Source: Cordylochernes scorpioides
Lineage: Eukaryota; Arthropoda; Arachnida; Pseudoscorpiones; Chernetidae
Assembly (NCBI GenBank): GCA_030710605.1
Contig: CP092863.1
Coordinates: forward strand, 111,907,530 to 111,971,529
Length of the DNA: 64,000 nt
Direction of reading: 5' to 3'
Part shown: positions 43,650 to 55,883 of the stretch, in pieces
How positions within the stretch are numbered: position 1 is the stretch's first letter
Layout of the letters: every line of letters begins with the position of its first letter
The notes under the pieces: model-generated
Told to the model about the DNA's origin: nothing
The model's input: only the letters and a program-made list of their open reading frames with translations
The model's database searches: none
Program-made: the position numbers and the translations under genes

Positions 43650-44078
43650 GCCATGAAATTGAATCCTGCATTAGGCACTTTTTCTGAATAAAAAATTGCT
43701 CCAGTGTCCCCTAATTCTTGAAAAAGCCCAATCCCACTAGTGAGTGCAAGTAAGCCAAACAGGGGTCAGGCACATTTGTGCAAAAGTCAAAATGCTTTTC
43801 TACATGTGTAGCCATGTGGTGCACTTACAGTAAAATCAGTTATCAACTACTATACACTATGAATATTATAATCTGATGCTGTTTACTCTGTGAACTTCTC
43901 ACAGAAACTTTTATCATCATCTTTGTTTTCTGTTTGGGAAAATGATTAGACATGTTGGTCATTGTATGACACAATGTAATTCTTTTTTGTGTGTACAGTA
44001 ACTAAAATTTTCTTTATATTTTTACTTCAAGATAATGCAATTAGCATGGTCTGTACCATGTGTACTAGGTATATAATA
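43650..44078 (+). repeat. SINE, diverged, with internal insertion
   Basis: Head fragment ATTGAATCCTGCATTAGGCA, body to about 43865, then about 180 foreign bases, then the SINE end GCATGGTCTGTACCATGTGT ACTAGG. Confidence 0.7.
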
Positions 44079-44079
44079 A

Positions 44080-45410
44080 TATATAAAGGCATATCCTGAC
44101 CAAAAGCACATGTGCTTTTTAGATGGCAGATGGCTTTTGGTCAATATATGCCTTCTTTATTTTTAATATCAACACCTCACCTTTTTATTTTATTTTCATA
44201 ATAAAATATGTAAATATTTTAAATAAAATAAAGATATGCCAGTGCCTACAAAAAATATTAGAGCTGCCTTCCAGAGACATGTAGATTAATTCACATTTCA
44301 TTGTTGCCAATTGTTGGTTAAATCTTAATAAAAAATTGTTATAATACGATGAGGGAGTACAATAAATAGACCAAATCCAAATAAAATTATATGTGATGTT
44401 CGGTAAATGCGTTATTAATCATCTTCAGACATAAAATTACTTCATATCCTAATATTCTACCTTAAAACTGCTAAGTAATTATGTATAGGGCAAAAGATAT
44501 TTTACTGTACATAATTTTTTTTATATAAAAGTGAGTTCAGATTTCAATATTATTACATAAGATAATCACGTTCGTATTACATAAGTGCATTTCTCAAGGT
44601 TTGTTTTGTAAACATTTATTTTACGCCCTCTACTGGTATCCAAATTATTAAGATTTTAAAAATATATAATAATAAAATAAAAATGTAAATATCCTTGAAT
44701 AATAAATTAAAATGTTTAGAGGAATAATTACAGAATAAAATTTATTATATCAGAATATTTTTGGTAAATAAATGATATAAATAAAAAAAAAAAAATTTTC
44801 GAAACAAGTTTCAGTTCTACACATCCACTATTTTTAATCATTTCAATTCTATTCTTTTTTTAAGGCCCTTCAAATTTTCTGCTATTTTATATTTCTTTAA
44901 TTGCAATATGACTATATATATATTTTTTGAGAGCAAATAATATATAAAATCTATATTAATAGAATTTAGTAAGGATTTCAAACGCAAATCGTACACAGCA
45001 GAAGTAATAACTAATATTTTATCGAGGTTATATTTAATTAGTAACTATTTAAATTAAAGATGATATTTTACCTGTGAATCTCTCGAATAAATTTTATTAC
45101 AATTTTATTTATGCTAGTTAAACTTTTTGTATTAAATTGAAATTATTATTATGTTTAGCATATTATTTCAAAATTCCTTAAGGGATACGAGAGAATACAT
45201 GAATAAATAATTAAAAATAGACAGAATATATTATAAATTTTTATTGCTATGTTTGAATAATATATATATAAAGAATTTCAAAATAAATAAATATTTTCAA
45301 GAATAATATTATTATATTTTATACACATATTAAAGATCTATTTTCTAAAAATATTTAATAGCATCATCAAATGTTTTTAGCAAAAGCGTAATTTTTCTCT
45401 CGTCAAACAT
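44080..45410. other. AT-rich spacer upstream of Atg1
   Basis: Apart from the degraded palindromic repeat at 44345-44440, no feature is recognised. Confidence 0.6.
44345..44440 (-). repeat. Half palindromic repeat, strongly degraded
   Basis: ACCAAATCCAAATAAAATTA, GTGATGTTCGGTAAATGCG, ATCATCTTCAGACATAAAAT. Confidence 0.6.
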
Positions 45411-45414
45411 AAAC

Positions 45415-45705
45415 AACAACAGAGGCTAGCCAATGGCGAGTCAGCTGCTGTGACGTCGAGCCTTTGAAACAAGTCGTCGTACACCTGATTTGTTGTTTAC
45501 CTATGATCGAGCTCTAGCAAGTCGGACGTCCTCTCTCCCTCTACTCGACATTATAAGACTTCAATTTTTGTGTGGTGTACATATTTTTAGAGAAGACTAA
45601 TAAATTAATCAATTAGTCTTTACTCAACGCAATATTTTAGTACTGTGCAATATTATTGAAGATTGCGTACTTAAGAAAAGCGCATATGAATCATTCTAGT
45701 TAAAC
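45415..45705 (+). promoter_or_regulatory. Putative promoter and 5' UTR of Atg1
   Basis: The block just before the Atg1 start is less AT-rich than its surroundings. It holds a CCAAT box (45430-45434, GCCAATGGCG) and a CRE-like TGACGTCG (45451-45458), then a run of CG dinucleotides. No TATA box at a fitting distance is obvious. The transcription start cannot be fixed from sequence. Confidence 0.45.
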
Positions 45706-45807
45706 ATGGATCCTCCAGAAAATGTTGTTGGTGACTATGAATACAAGGCAAGTGAGCACCTTGGACATGGAGCATTCGCCATCGTTTATAAGGGAAGAAG
45801 TATTAAG
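45706..45807 (+). CDS. Atg1: Atg1/ULK autophagy kinase, first coding exon
   Basis: Atg1/ULK1/ULK2 is the Ser/Thr kinase that starts autophagosome formation. The 34 codons begin MDPPENVVGDYEYKASEHL and continue GHGAFAIVYKGRSIK. The VGDYEY lead and the glycine-rich ATP-binding loop GHGAFAIVYKG are diagnostic: fly Atg1 and human ULK2 share VG-(E/D)-(Y/F)-EY and GHGAFAVV. The exon ends in phase 0 at AAG|GTAAGT, before the catalytic VAIK lysine, as expected for an exon border there. No later kinase exon (VAIK, HRD, DFG) is visible to 64000, so intron 1 exceeds 18 kb and the gene is cut by the window edge. Confidence 0.9.
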
Positions 45808-47435
45808 GTAAGTTTTTATTTAAGCCTAATTCTCTTTACATTGATCGATCAATACAAAGACAAAGGATTGGTATTTTGTTTTTCTAAATTTTAACCATTA
45901 GCAAACCTTATTGATCTTCGATGTTATCCAAAAAATGATTTAGCATAATTTTTTAAAGTTAATATTTTGATTTAAAATTAAAGGTATATAAAACGCAAAA
46001 GATGACAGCCAAAAATCATTCACTGTTTAAATTGTTGAAATTTTGTTTAGTGCTTATCATTTATATATATTTTGCTTAAACATTGACCCTTTTACTAAGT
46101 AAAATAATTAAAGCTGACAAATTGTAAAACTCAAGATTTTAAACACAAACATTTTCCCAAACACAACATTCATAACTACAAATATACATTTTAATTAAAT
46201 ATCTAAATTCGTTTAAAGAAATGAAACTAAATATAATGAACAATTTCGCATTTTATTTTGAAAACAAAATGAATCTAACACTTTTTTTTTATAACAACAA
46301 CAACAAAAAAGAATAAAAACATGTTAAATTGTTATTCTATTAAAACTAATTATCAAAAATAATAATCCAAGGCCTTTGTCTGCTTTAATAAACAGAATAT
46401 TTTACATTGATTTTATTAAATCTATTGTCACATATTTTAAAGCTAGAATATAATATATTGTTTGATAAACCTTCTAAAAAGTATAAATATATTCAGTACT
46501 ATTATATTTACTTAAAATATGTTTTTCAAAAATAAACAATATATAAATATCTTTGCAATTTAAAAAATGCTTCATAATGTGTTCAGTAAATTTTCTAAAA
46601 TTTAAAGATTTTTATATTTGTTCATCCGTGCAATAGAGTTGAAAATGGAATTTTAAAAAGTAAGAATGTTTGATATTACTTATTATAAAATATATATATT
46701 AATAATATTAAATATTTATAGGAAAGAATCATAATATATATAAACTATATATTTTTGTATTTATAAAAATTTATTCAGACTATTTAAATACCATACGATA
46801 ATGTGGGTAAATATTGATAGCAATATTTTTTTGGATTATAACTTTAACTCTTTGCAGAAAATATTAATATTCACAAAACAATTAATTTTATATTATTTTA
46901 TATATTTTTCAAATAAAATTTTATTAATATTATGCATATTTAAGATTAAATAAGAATGTTTATTTGGGGGCAAAATATAAATGCAATATATCAAAAGGGC
47001 AAAGGCCTCTTTTTTTTTTTTCATTATAAACAAATAAAATACATGTTGCTGCAGCGTTGTCAAAGCAAGCAAGCTGGTGGAGTTTTTAAAATTTAAATTT
47101 TAATAGGATCTTATTAATTGCATATGGTTTTGGTCAAATATCCTTTTTTTTTTCTGTTTGGAGTGCTGTTTTTAGCAATTATATAGAGGACTAACTTTCT
47201 ATAAATAAATTTTCTTGTTTTTTTGGGAGATGTTGAATTACAACATAAATTATATAATTTTTCTATTATTTCATAATTTGAAATATGGTCATACACAATA
47301 ATGATTTCTATCAGTAGAGAGATGCTTTATATTTTTTTACTTGTTCCTTGAGGAATTTCTCAGTTTCATTTCTATAGGAAATGCTGGATCCTCTTTTTGA
47401 GGGGAAAAATCTGCAAACTTTTGTTCACACTTGGT
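45808..47435 (+). other. Start of Atg1 intron 1, unusually free of repeats
   Basis: Very AT-rich intron sequence without any of the families common elsewhere in the window; no second exon. Confidence 0.6.
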
Positions 47436-47439
47436 TATC

Positions 47440-47870
47440 TCTTCAATAAAGGTCACTGTAATATCTTTCAGAGTTATTGTATGAATCCTGATATACATAG
47501 GTTTTTTTTTTTTTACTTAGCCCTTTAGTCTAAATTAGGCAAGATCTTGGAGGTCGTGCTCATAAAGAAGCTCAAGAACTCTTCTTGGGATATACATGCT
47601 AAAAGGTACAACATCCTTAAGTTTTGTCCATGAGTGTATCTTTCAAAGTTATTGTCTGAATACCGATATACATGCTAAAAGGTACAACTTCCTTAAGTTT
47701 TGTCCATGAGTGTATCTTTCAGAGTTATTGTCTGAATCCCGACATACATGATAAAAGGTGCAACTTCCTTAAGTTTTGTCCATGAGTGTATCTTTCAGAG
47801 TTATTGTCTAAATCCCGACATACATGCTAAAAGGTACAACTTCCTTAAGTTTTGCCCATAAGTGTATTTA
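47440..47870. repeat. Inverted cluster of the same 76-bp unit
   Basis: About four to five reverse copies of the 8941-9655 unit (CTTAAGTTTTGTCCATGAGT, AGTTATTGTCTGAATCC), with an unrelated stretch at 47505-47590 between two of them. In Atg1 intron 1. Confidence 0.9.
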
Positions 47871-48130
47871 CCAAAAGAATCACCTCACTCCTTTTAAATA
47901 TGTATTAAAACAATCAATTTTATTTATCGCCCCAGTTTTAGAAAATTCAGACCAAAGCTATACTATGAATTTGCTAAAACTGGCGCTGCAAGCTCATTCT
48001 TTATCATCAACTTTAAATTTTATTTACTGGAGGGATCAACAAAATGAATTGTTTTAATGCATATTTAAAGGGAGAGGTGCCCCTTTTTTTTTTGTTACTG
48101 AATACCATCCTCCCTCAACTTTATATTGTA

Positions 48131-48305
48131 CAGTAAAATCCCTCTATAATGGAACCCCAATGGGACTGAAACTGTGGTTCACTATAGCCATGGTTCATTA
48201 TAGCCATAGTTAATTCTATTATAAAATAAAAATATGGATTATATCTGGTTTGTTATAAGGGAAGGTTCGCTATATCCCAGGTTCATTTTAGTTGGATTTT
48301 ATTCT
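48131..48305. mobile_element. TA-flanked MITE, right end degraded
   Basis: CAGTAAAATCCCTCTATAAT, then inverted text ending GTTGGATTTTATTCTATA; internal TTCACTATAGCCATGGTTCA. Confidence 0.7.
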
Positions 48306-48325
48306 ATATATTTATAAATTAGATA

Positions 48326-48638
48326 GGGGGGTCGGTGGAAGGCTGGTTAAACCGTTTGGTTTTTGACCACTACGACCCGGGTTCGATTCCCTCATTGGAC
48401 ACTTTTTTTCTGATAAAAAAAAAAAAAAAATGCTTCAATGGCCCCAGATTCTTGCAGTCCAACCCCACCAGTGAGTGCAAGTAACCAAACGGGGCTCTTG
48501 CACATTTGTGAGTGCAAAGTCGAACTGCTTTTCATATGTGTAGACATGTTGTGCGCTTCCAGTAAAAGTAGTCGTTAACTACCCACCATGATTATCATGG
48601 CTTTGAGATAAGAAAGAAGAGGAAGAAGATAAATTAGA
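48326..48638 (+). repeat. tRNA-derived SINE, alternative (GAGATAAGAAAGAAG) tail
   Basis: GGGGGTCGGTGGAAGGCTGG to ATCATGGCTTTGAGATAAGA AAGAAG. Shares head variant GGCTGGTTAAACCGTTTGG with the copy at 3031, so these two define a subfamily. Confidence 0.9.
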
Positions 48639-48779
48639 TATATGGTGCCATGATCAACAAAAGCTACACCCTATTCCATGAGAACAAAACATAAATTATT
48701 TGAGAGGACACTCATTCTAGAGGACACCTCTCTACAAAGGACAGTTTTCATTAGCAAAATTGTCATTTTTACTATTTAG

Positions 48780-48992
48780 CGAGCTAAGTCGGCCTACCAC
48801 TGAGTAGTACTCCCAGTCTTAATGACAAAGGCAGACACATTCTACTTCACTCAGTTATGATCCTGCAACCCCAAACACATTATTGACTGTATTAACTCAT
48901 CCATTGATGAGCTCTACTCTTCCCCGGCAGACACCATTAAAAGTCTCAAGCTTGACACCCTAATATGATTGAGTGGAGATAAGAAAGAAGCC
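48780..48992 (+). repeat. LINE family b 3' end
   Basis: GAGCTAAGTCGGCCTACCAC, GATGAGCTCTACTCTTCC, ending GTGGAGATAAGAAAGAAG. Confidence 0.84.
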
Positions 48993-49604
48993 TATTTAGC
49001 AATTCTTCGGTAAGAGGACACCTGTCCCTAAAGGATACTTTGACTCTGCAACTAGGTGTTCTTTAAAGAGAGGTTCTGCTGTATATTGAAAAAAAAAAAT
49101 TGATGGGGCAATTGGCCTAACTCTCAAAGCGCTGAATATATATAAAAAAAGAGGTTAAAAATAGCATATTGTTTCGGGTTATGCAAATTTAATCTGGTCC
49201 TTTACCTCATCGCTCAGAGGTGGAGAGATAGTATTGTCAGGTTGGGAGGGTCAGTCAGGGCCTGTCCATAAGGAAGGAAGAGAAACACTTCCCCATTTCA
49301 GGTGGCCTCAAGATTTCATAAAGGGTTCCTCTCTTTGTCCACCACTGCAGCACGTGCCCCGAATACCAATGATGATGTGATAGGGAAAAGAACACTTATT
49401 TTCATCATTTCCAAAGTCCTTTTCCCTTTTTTTTTTCTGTAATCTTTTTATTGTCATTCTCTCTTGTCATCTCTTTTTTTGTTCTATTGCTGTCTTGTTT
49501 GAAGATATTTGGAATATGGTAAAGAAAAAGCCTTCTTCTGTTTGTTTTGTAATAGAGCATGTTTGCTACAGTTTTTATTCCCTTTTTTTTTATGATAGAA
49601 TTTC

Positions 49605-49975
49605 CATGAGAGAAAACTCATGCTAGAAAACACCTCTCTCTCTCTCTCTGAAGGACAGTTTACATCACCAAAATTACCATTTTTTTCATAGAAATTTGAA
49701 ATATAGTTTTAAAAAAAGCCTTATGTTTGTTTTGTGATGGGGAGTGTATGTTTGCTGCAGTTTTTATTCCCTTTTTTTATGTTAGAACATACTCTATTAG
49801 AGAAAATTCATACTAGAGAACACCACTTTCTCTCAAAGAAGGACTCTTTACATCACCAAAATTGACAGTTTTGCTAATTAGCAACTCTCCAGTAAGAGGA
49901 CACCTTTCCTTAAAGGACATTTTGGCTCTGTTAACTAGGTGTTGTCCTTTACAGAGAGATGTAATACTGTATTAT
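49605..49975. mobile_element. Two partial MITEs, same family
   Basis: AGAGAACACCACTTTCTCTC-type text, AACTCTCCAGTAAGAGGACA and TAGGTGTTGTCCTTTACAGA; reverse orientation relative to 7655-7833. Confidence 0.6.
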
Positions 49976-50274
49976 GGTTTAGATATATCTGCTCATAGCT
50001 TTTCCCTCCTACCTATTTTTATAGTGAAAAAAAAGAATAAAGATATATATTAAGAAAAAAGGCATCTCCTCATAATGCAACTAAAAGTTGCTGATGGCCT
50101 TGCGCCATCTTTCAGAATAAATATCAACTATTTGTTGAATTTTTAAATAAAAATTTAACACCCTTAAGAGTTCAGAAATTTCGGTTGAACAAAAGTCAGC
50201 GTTGAATTATTGTGGGTTATATAAAAGTGAAATAACCAAAAAGCTGTTCAGTTTGATTTTACTTACATTTGCTA

Positions 50275-50620
50275 GTGGATTTGGGACTTTTGTAAGAATC
50301 AGGTGCCTTTGGAGCATTTTTTTTTTTACTTAGAAAAAAGTGCCTAAAGTGGGATTTTTATTTATTACCAGTTAAGACACACTATATCCGATCTGGATAA
50401 TTGCGCTTGAAACTATTTACAATAATTGTAGTAGAGTAGGTAACAGAATTATCAAAAAGAAAATAAATCATTAAGAAAAAGAGCATTAAATAAACATATA
50501 CATTAAACAAATATACAACAATATAAGCAGATAGAAGAAATGGAAATGTGGGATTCGATCCCGGGTTGTAGCGGTTGAAAACCAATGGTTCAGATCACCT
50601 TTCCACCAACCCCCACATAT
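50275..50620 (-). repeat. SINE interrupted by a 191-bp insertion
   Basis: SINE parts 50275-50356 and 50548-50620 (GTGGGATTCGATCCCGGGTT, CACCTTTCCACCAACCCCC) flank foreign DNA at 50357-50547. Confidence 0.8.
50357..50547. mobile_element. Short AT-rich insertion with 8-bp target duplication
   Basis: GTGGGATT at 50349-50356 is repeated at 50548-50555 and is present once in intact SINE copies. An 8-bp duplication fits hAT or similar superfamilies. The ends (TTTATTTATTACC, GAAGAAATGGAAAT) show no clear inverted repeat. Confidence 0.6.
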
Positions 50621-50909
50621 ATACACTTTCCATCAGCAGTCTTCCCCAACTTGAGAGTCAAGATAAGGAGGGAGTTTTCTTGGACCCTTCTCAGTTCTCT
50701 GAGGAAATATTTGCATATACACGCCTTAGCAGACGCCAGGGTGACCTCATCCACGCCTCAGCACCATGGATAGAGTAAATAAATAGAGATAAATTAGGTT
50801 GAAAGATGGAGCTAGTTTCAATAAGTGGTATGATTGACACTTCAATTTGGCAATCCTGGTTGAATTTTAAAAATAATTTGTTTTCTCTTTTGTGTGTGTG
50901 TGATACCAT

Positions 50910-51155
50910 AAAAGAAAATGAGACCTAATCCAAATAATTTATTATTGTGTGACGTTTTGGCAACAACATTGTCACTATCATCACAGACAAAAAAATAAAA
51001 TTATTCTTTTTTTTTATTCTTAATTTTATTCTTTTGTCTGATGATGGTGACAATGTGGTTGCCAAAACGTTATACACTAATAAAAATTTGGATTAGGTCT
51101 TATTTTCTTTTATTATAATCTATATATTCCAAATTGTGCTTTATAATCTATTGAT
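50910..51155. repeat. Palindromic repeat, cores damaged
   Basis: Plus: CTGATGATGGTGACAATGTG (then GTTGCCAAAACG) at 51038; minus arm has an extra CA in CATCATCACAGAC. Confidence 0.82.
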
Positions 51156-51179
51156 ACCAAAGGTTAAACTTTAAAGATT

Positions 51180-51690
51180 AAAAGTATAAGGTAACAAGAC
51201 CAATTCCAATGTTACCCAAAATCTAACACACAATTTAAAAGATTTGGGTGAACTCTCAAGTGCACAATCAAATGATTCAATAATTAACAGTATGCAAAAA
51301 TGTTTATAGGTACAATTAGGATTATAGATTAAAAATATAAAGTAATAAGACCAAATCTAGATAAATAAATAGTATGTCACACACAATTACATCCACTATT
51401 TATTTGGATTTGATCATATTTACCTTATATGATAGTATGATAAAGCACAATTTGGATTATAAATTATAATTATACTTTCATCCCCGATTTGCATAAGAAG
51501 AAGTAAACTTTGCATACTATCATGAGCTACAAGAAAACAAGACCAAATCCAAATAAATTGATAGTGTTTGACGTTTTGGTAACGGCGTTGTTACCATCAT
51601 CATACAAAAGAGTAAAATCTATTAATTTATTTGGATTTGGTCTTGTTTTCTTGTAGCTTATGATAGTATGCAAAGTTGTACTCTCCTACT
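51180..51690. repeat. Degraded palindromic repeats
   Basis: 51340-51475 keeps only outer ends; 51528-51665 keeps TTTGACGTTTTGGTAACG and the outer AATAAATTGAT / AATTTATTTGGATTTGG. Confidence 0.7.
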
Positions 51691-51884
51691 TATGCAAATC
51701 GGATGAAAGTGTAGTTTCGCTGTTGGAACTATACTACTCCAGTGTAGTAATGTACTTGGGTTAGCCACCACGGTGGGTTGGAAGGTTACCAAAGAGATGT
51801 GGGTGATGGAGACATGCCAAACAGGATTCAAACAGCTTAGATTGCAGAAAGATTTTTTATTATGTGTGCATTTTTAATGTTATA

Positions 51885-52200
51885 TAATTTAATTTACTAG
51901 ACCATTTTAGGGAGGCTATAGTAAAAAAAGAAACAATTCAACAATAATTAAAATCTATAAGAAATTGAATCATTTAAGCACAAATGTTTATTTTATTCAC
52001 AAAATAAATTTCTACTGTCCTTACTGGAATGAAAAAATTCATTGGCTTATCAGTGGTCAACCCTCACAGCAGTTTCGCCAATTTAATCTACTAGACCGCT
52101 TATTCAGAGCTTTAATACTGTATAGGATGATTCTGCTTATATATGCTACACTGAAGGGTGGAATCTTAGAAAGCTAAAACATACTGTGTTTTGTAATTAA
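51885..52200. repeat. Dispersed repeat, shared with 8280-8370, 13775-13860 and 63175-63260
   Basis: ATCAGTGGTCAACCCTCACA, GTTTCGCCAATTTAATCTAC and GATGATTCTGC-like text recur at 63175-63265. The inverse GGAGGGTTCACCACTGATGA is at 8317. Confidence 0.65.
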
Positions 52201-52217
52201 AAACACACACTTGCACT

Positions 52218-52473
52218 AGAGGACATCTCTCTACAGTAGAACATACTCCATGAGAGGACACTCCCGCTAGAGGACACCTCTCTACAGTAGAACATACTCC
52301 ATGAAAGGACACTCCCGCTAGAGGACACATCTCCACAAAGGACAGTTTTCTTTGCCAAAATTACTAATATTTATTAATTTTTAACTCTTTCTCTCAGTGG
52401 ACCCCTCTCCCTAGAGGACACTTTGGTTCTATAGCTAGGTGTTGTCCTCTACAGAGAGGTTGGTTCCACTGTA
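52218..52473. mobile_element. MITE of the same family with an internal duplication
   Basis: The segment AGAACATACTCCATGA...GAGGACACTCCCGCTAG occurs twice (52237 and 52291). Ends GAGGTTGGTTCCACTGTA. Confidence 0.7.
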
Positions 52474-52717
52474 CTTAATGCTGTTTCTTGTAACCCCTGA
52501 ACTAACGAAACACTGGCTTGCTGATTGACTATTGAACTCAATGCTGATTGGCTGATTAAGGTCACCTGAACAGCCAATCAGAGTCCAAATTAAATGGACA
52601 TACCTACACAGGCATTAAGGTGTATTATAGTATATTTATACTTTTTTAAAAATTATCCTTAAAACTACTATATAACTTATAAAAGATGTTGGAGCAAAAT
52701 TAAAGCCCCTACCTATA

Positions 52718-52950
52718 CAGTAGAACCTCTCTATAAAGGACAATACCTAGATACAGAGCAAAAGTGTCATATAGAGAGAGGTGTCCTCTTACCAGGGAGT
52801 TGCTAAATTAGTAAAAATGGTATTTTTGCTGATGAAAACTGTTCTTTCTAGAGAGGTGTCTTCTAGCGGGAGTGTCCTCATATGGAACATGTTCTACTGT
52901 AGAAAGGTGTCTTCTAGAGAGATTGTCCTCTCTTGGAGTATGTTCTACTG
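52718..52950. mobile_element. TA-flanked MITE, same family, near complete
   Basis: CAGTAGAACCTCTCTATAAA ... GTATGTTCTACTG. Confidence 0.8.
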
Positions 52951-53129
52951 TATTGGTGGATCAACCAAAGAAAGCAACCAAGTCTTGCCACCAGTAGTTG
53001 ATAACTAGGACTATGGATCCATCATCAAAGAGAGAGGATATCAATTAAATATGTGCATCAAGTCTTACCATTGGTTAAACAGCCTCAGTGGATAACAAAA
53101 ACAAAATTTCATACAATACAATGACTTTC

Positions 53130-53590
53130 CAGAATGGTTGCAAGGTTTTCCCACTATGTACTAAGTGTCAACCTACAACCCCAAACTACATTATTGACTC
53201 ATCCATTGATGAGTTTCTACTCTTCCCCAGCACAGATACCATCATGACTGCTACGACCCGGGTTCGATTCCCTCATTGGGCACTTTTTTCTGATTAAAAA
53301 AAAAAAAAGAATGCTTCAATAGCCCCCGATTCTTGCAAAAGTCCAACCCCACCAGCGAATGTAAGTAACCAAACGGGGCTCTGGCACATTTGTAAGTGCA
53401 AAGTCGAACTGCTTTTAACATGTTTAGTCATGTGGTGAACTTACAGTAAAAGCAGTCGCCTACTTCTACCCACCATGATATCATGGCCTGTACTATGTGT
53501 ACTAGGGATAAGCAAAAAAAACAGACACAATCAACAAGCTCTACAAGCTTGATACCCAAATATGATTGAGTGAGTATATGAAGGAAGCAA
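53130..53590 (+). repeat. LINE family b 3' end split by a SINE
   Basis: Left part 53130-53242 (AAGTGTCAACCTACAACCCC, ATCCATTGATGAGTTTC) and right part 53520-53590 (AAGCTCTACAAGCTTGATAC, ATATGATTGAGTGAG) flank the SINE at 53243-53519. Confidence 0.82.
53243..53519 (+). repeat. SINE nested in LINE family b
   Basis: CTACGACCCGGGTTCGATTC to CTAGGGATAAGC plus A-run; the head is 5' truncated. Confidence 0.87.
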
Positions 53591-54327
53591 ATATATTACA
53601 GAACTGAGCGGGCTGCCATTGTTTTCTACGCCTCTCTTTCTATATATAGGCCAAACTCTATCAGGTTTTAATGAGTCTTATAGATTACAGCTATAAGGAA
53701 ATGGGTTTAACTGCCTGGTTATAAAATAGTTATGCTTCCATCAGTAATAATGTGCTCTGCATGTTTTTTTATTATTTATTGTTGTCAAACTTTTTAGTGG
53801 GAGGGAGGGACAGGTCTTCTTTATGGAGGGGTTATAAACTTTATGGCACGACCCCCATAAGATTGGAGGATTATGGTTGAAGAGATGGCCTCTACCTCTC
53901 CCATAAAATTCTTAAAATTTAGGAAGATGATAAAAATGTTAATTTTTTTTTATTTGTGTCTCCTCGCAGCAGTAGAGTTGGACGAAATGTAATCACAATT
54001 ACATTTTCTATATTTATAAGTAATTGTGTGTGTGTGATAAGGTACAATTTGTATTGTAAATTAGAAACACAATAAGATCAAATCCAAATAAATAGAGTGC
54101 ATGATGTTTCCGGTAATAGTGTTGTTTTTTGATGATTGACAGACTTCTCCTTTAAATGTATTATTTATTATACATACATTACAATAAGAAAACACAACAA
54201 ATACAAAAGATAATAGTGGCTATATATATTTTCAAGCAAGTTTTCGTTCGTCACTTTTTAACAACAACAACTTTTTTATATTGGGTTATCATCATATCCA
54301 ATCTCACAGAATATATATCTTTATATA

Positions 54328-54499
54328 CAGTAGAACTTGGATAATTCGAACTTCTTTAATTCGAAAACCTCTTTAATTCGAATATTTATCTTGGTCCCTA
54401 GAATTTCCTATATATATAATTTCCGTTTTTAATTCGAATTTTTGGATAATTCGATTTTTTTTATGGTCCCTTGGGGTTCGAATTATCCAAGTTCGACTG
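54328..54499. mobile_element. TA-flanked pogo-like MITE
   Basis: CAGTAGAACTTGGATAATTC ... GAATTATCCAAGTTCGACTG, TA on both sides; the phrase TAATTCGAA recurs inside. Confidence 0.88.
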
Positions 54500-54504
54500 T
54501 ATAT

Positions 54505-55000
54505 AAAAATGAATGTTTGTATGTCTGTCTGTATGTCCGGTATACAAATTCGCAGTAGTTCACTAATTCAAACCAAAATTTCCATACATAGGTAAAAGAA
54601 TGCGGGGAAGACGATAAGCTATTTAAAAATATATATAAATCAATTATTAAAACTATATATTTTTAGTCAGAAAATGATGATGACGATATTGCTGTATCAT
54701 GTTTGATTATCAGATACAAAATTATATCGGGAAAAATTCCAAAAAGCAGAGACCACGGGTGAAACCATTTCATTATTTTGTACGCAGGAACAAAATTCTA
54801 ACAGAAAAACATTCATTCGAGCAGAAAACAAAAGCCAGATCATCTTTCTATAAAAATATCGCTTCTCAGACACAAAGTTTGGAGCGGGACATTTCACAAG
54901 AGTGACATCCACGGTGCCAATTTATAATTGTAACGAATAGTATTTGAATAAAAACATTTAATCGGGTAAAACCCGGGCGTTGCCCGGGTCATTCGGCTAG
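54505..55000 (+). mobile_element. Helitron-like element, about 490 bp
   Basis: Left end ATGAATGTTTGTATGTCTGT; right end CCCGGGCGTTGCCCGGG hairpin and TCATTCGGCTAG before TATATA. The best-defined of three copies. Confidence 0.7.
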
Positions 55001-55092
55001 TATATATATATATATATTTATTTTTATAAAATTAAATATTCCAACAAATAGCGTTGTTATCATCATTAGACAGGTTATTTAGAGGTTTTATA

Positions 55093-55215
55093 CAGTAATT
55101 GCTCAATGTTCCCCACTACTTGTACAAGTTCAGCCCTACTGGTGAGTGCAAGTAACCAAACAGGGCTCTGACACACTTGTAAGTGCAATGTTAAACTGCC
55201 TTCTACATGTGTCGA
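55093..55215 (+). repeat. SINE body fragment, diverged
   Basis: GTACAAGTTCAGCCCTACTG, GAGTGCAAGTAACCAAACAG, CTACATGTGTCGATATGT. Confidence 0.75.
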
Positions 55216-55231
55216 TATGTAGTGATAAATA

Positions 55232-55411
55232 CAGTAGAACAAACTCCCTGTAAAGGACAACACCTAGTTACAGAGCAAAAGTGTCCTTTAGGGAGATGTG
55301 TTCTCTTACTGGAGAGCTGCTAAATTTTAAAAATGGTAATTTTGTAAATGAAAATTGTCCTTTGTGGAGAGGTATTCTCTAGTGAGTTGTCCGCTAAAGG
55401 GAGGTTCTAAT
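55232..55411. mobile_element. TA-flanked MITE, same family
   Basis: CAGTAGAACAAACTCCCTGT ... GGGAGGTTCTAATG. Confidence 0.75.
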
Positions 55412-55565
55412 GTATATGTATAAACAGTCATAATTCTTTTGTTGTTAATGGCCATTAAGTCAATTCCAACTTTTTGGTGATTATTTGAACAAATATTCAC
55501 CACCAATTTGATCTGTTGTATTTGTTCCTTTACCAATCATATTTATCATGACCTTGTAACACCCA

Positions 55566-55883
55566 AGTTTTTTTTTTTTGCTTATCCCTAGTACACGTGG
55601 TACACGCCATGATAATCATGATGTAGAAGTAGACAACTGCTGTTACTGTAAGTGCACCCCATGTCTACACATGTGAAAAGCAGTTCAACTTTGCACTTAC
55701 AAATATACCAGAGCCCCGTTTGGTTACATGCACTCACTGGTAGGGTTGGACTTTTGCAAGAATTTGAAGCTATTGGAGCATTTTTTTGTAAATCAGAAAA
55801 AAAGTGCCCAGTGCGGGAATCAAACCTGAGTCGTAGCAGTCGAAAACCAACGATTTAGACTATCCTTCCACTGACCCTCCTGT
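55566..55883 (-). repeat. tRNA-derived SINE, full length
   Basis: TTTTGCTTATCCCTAGTACA to AGACTATCCTTCCACTGACC. Confidence 0.88.
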
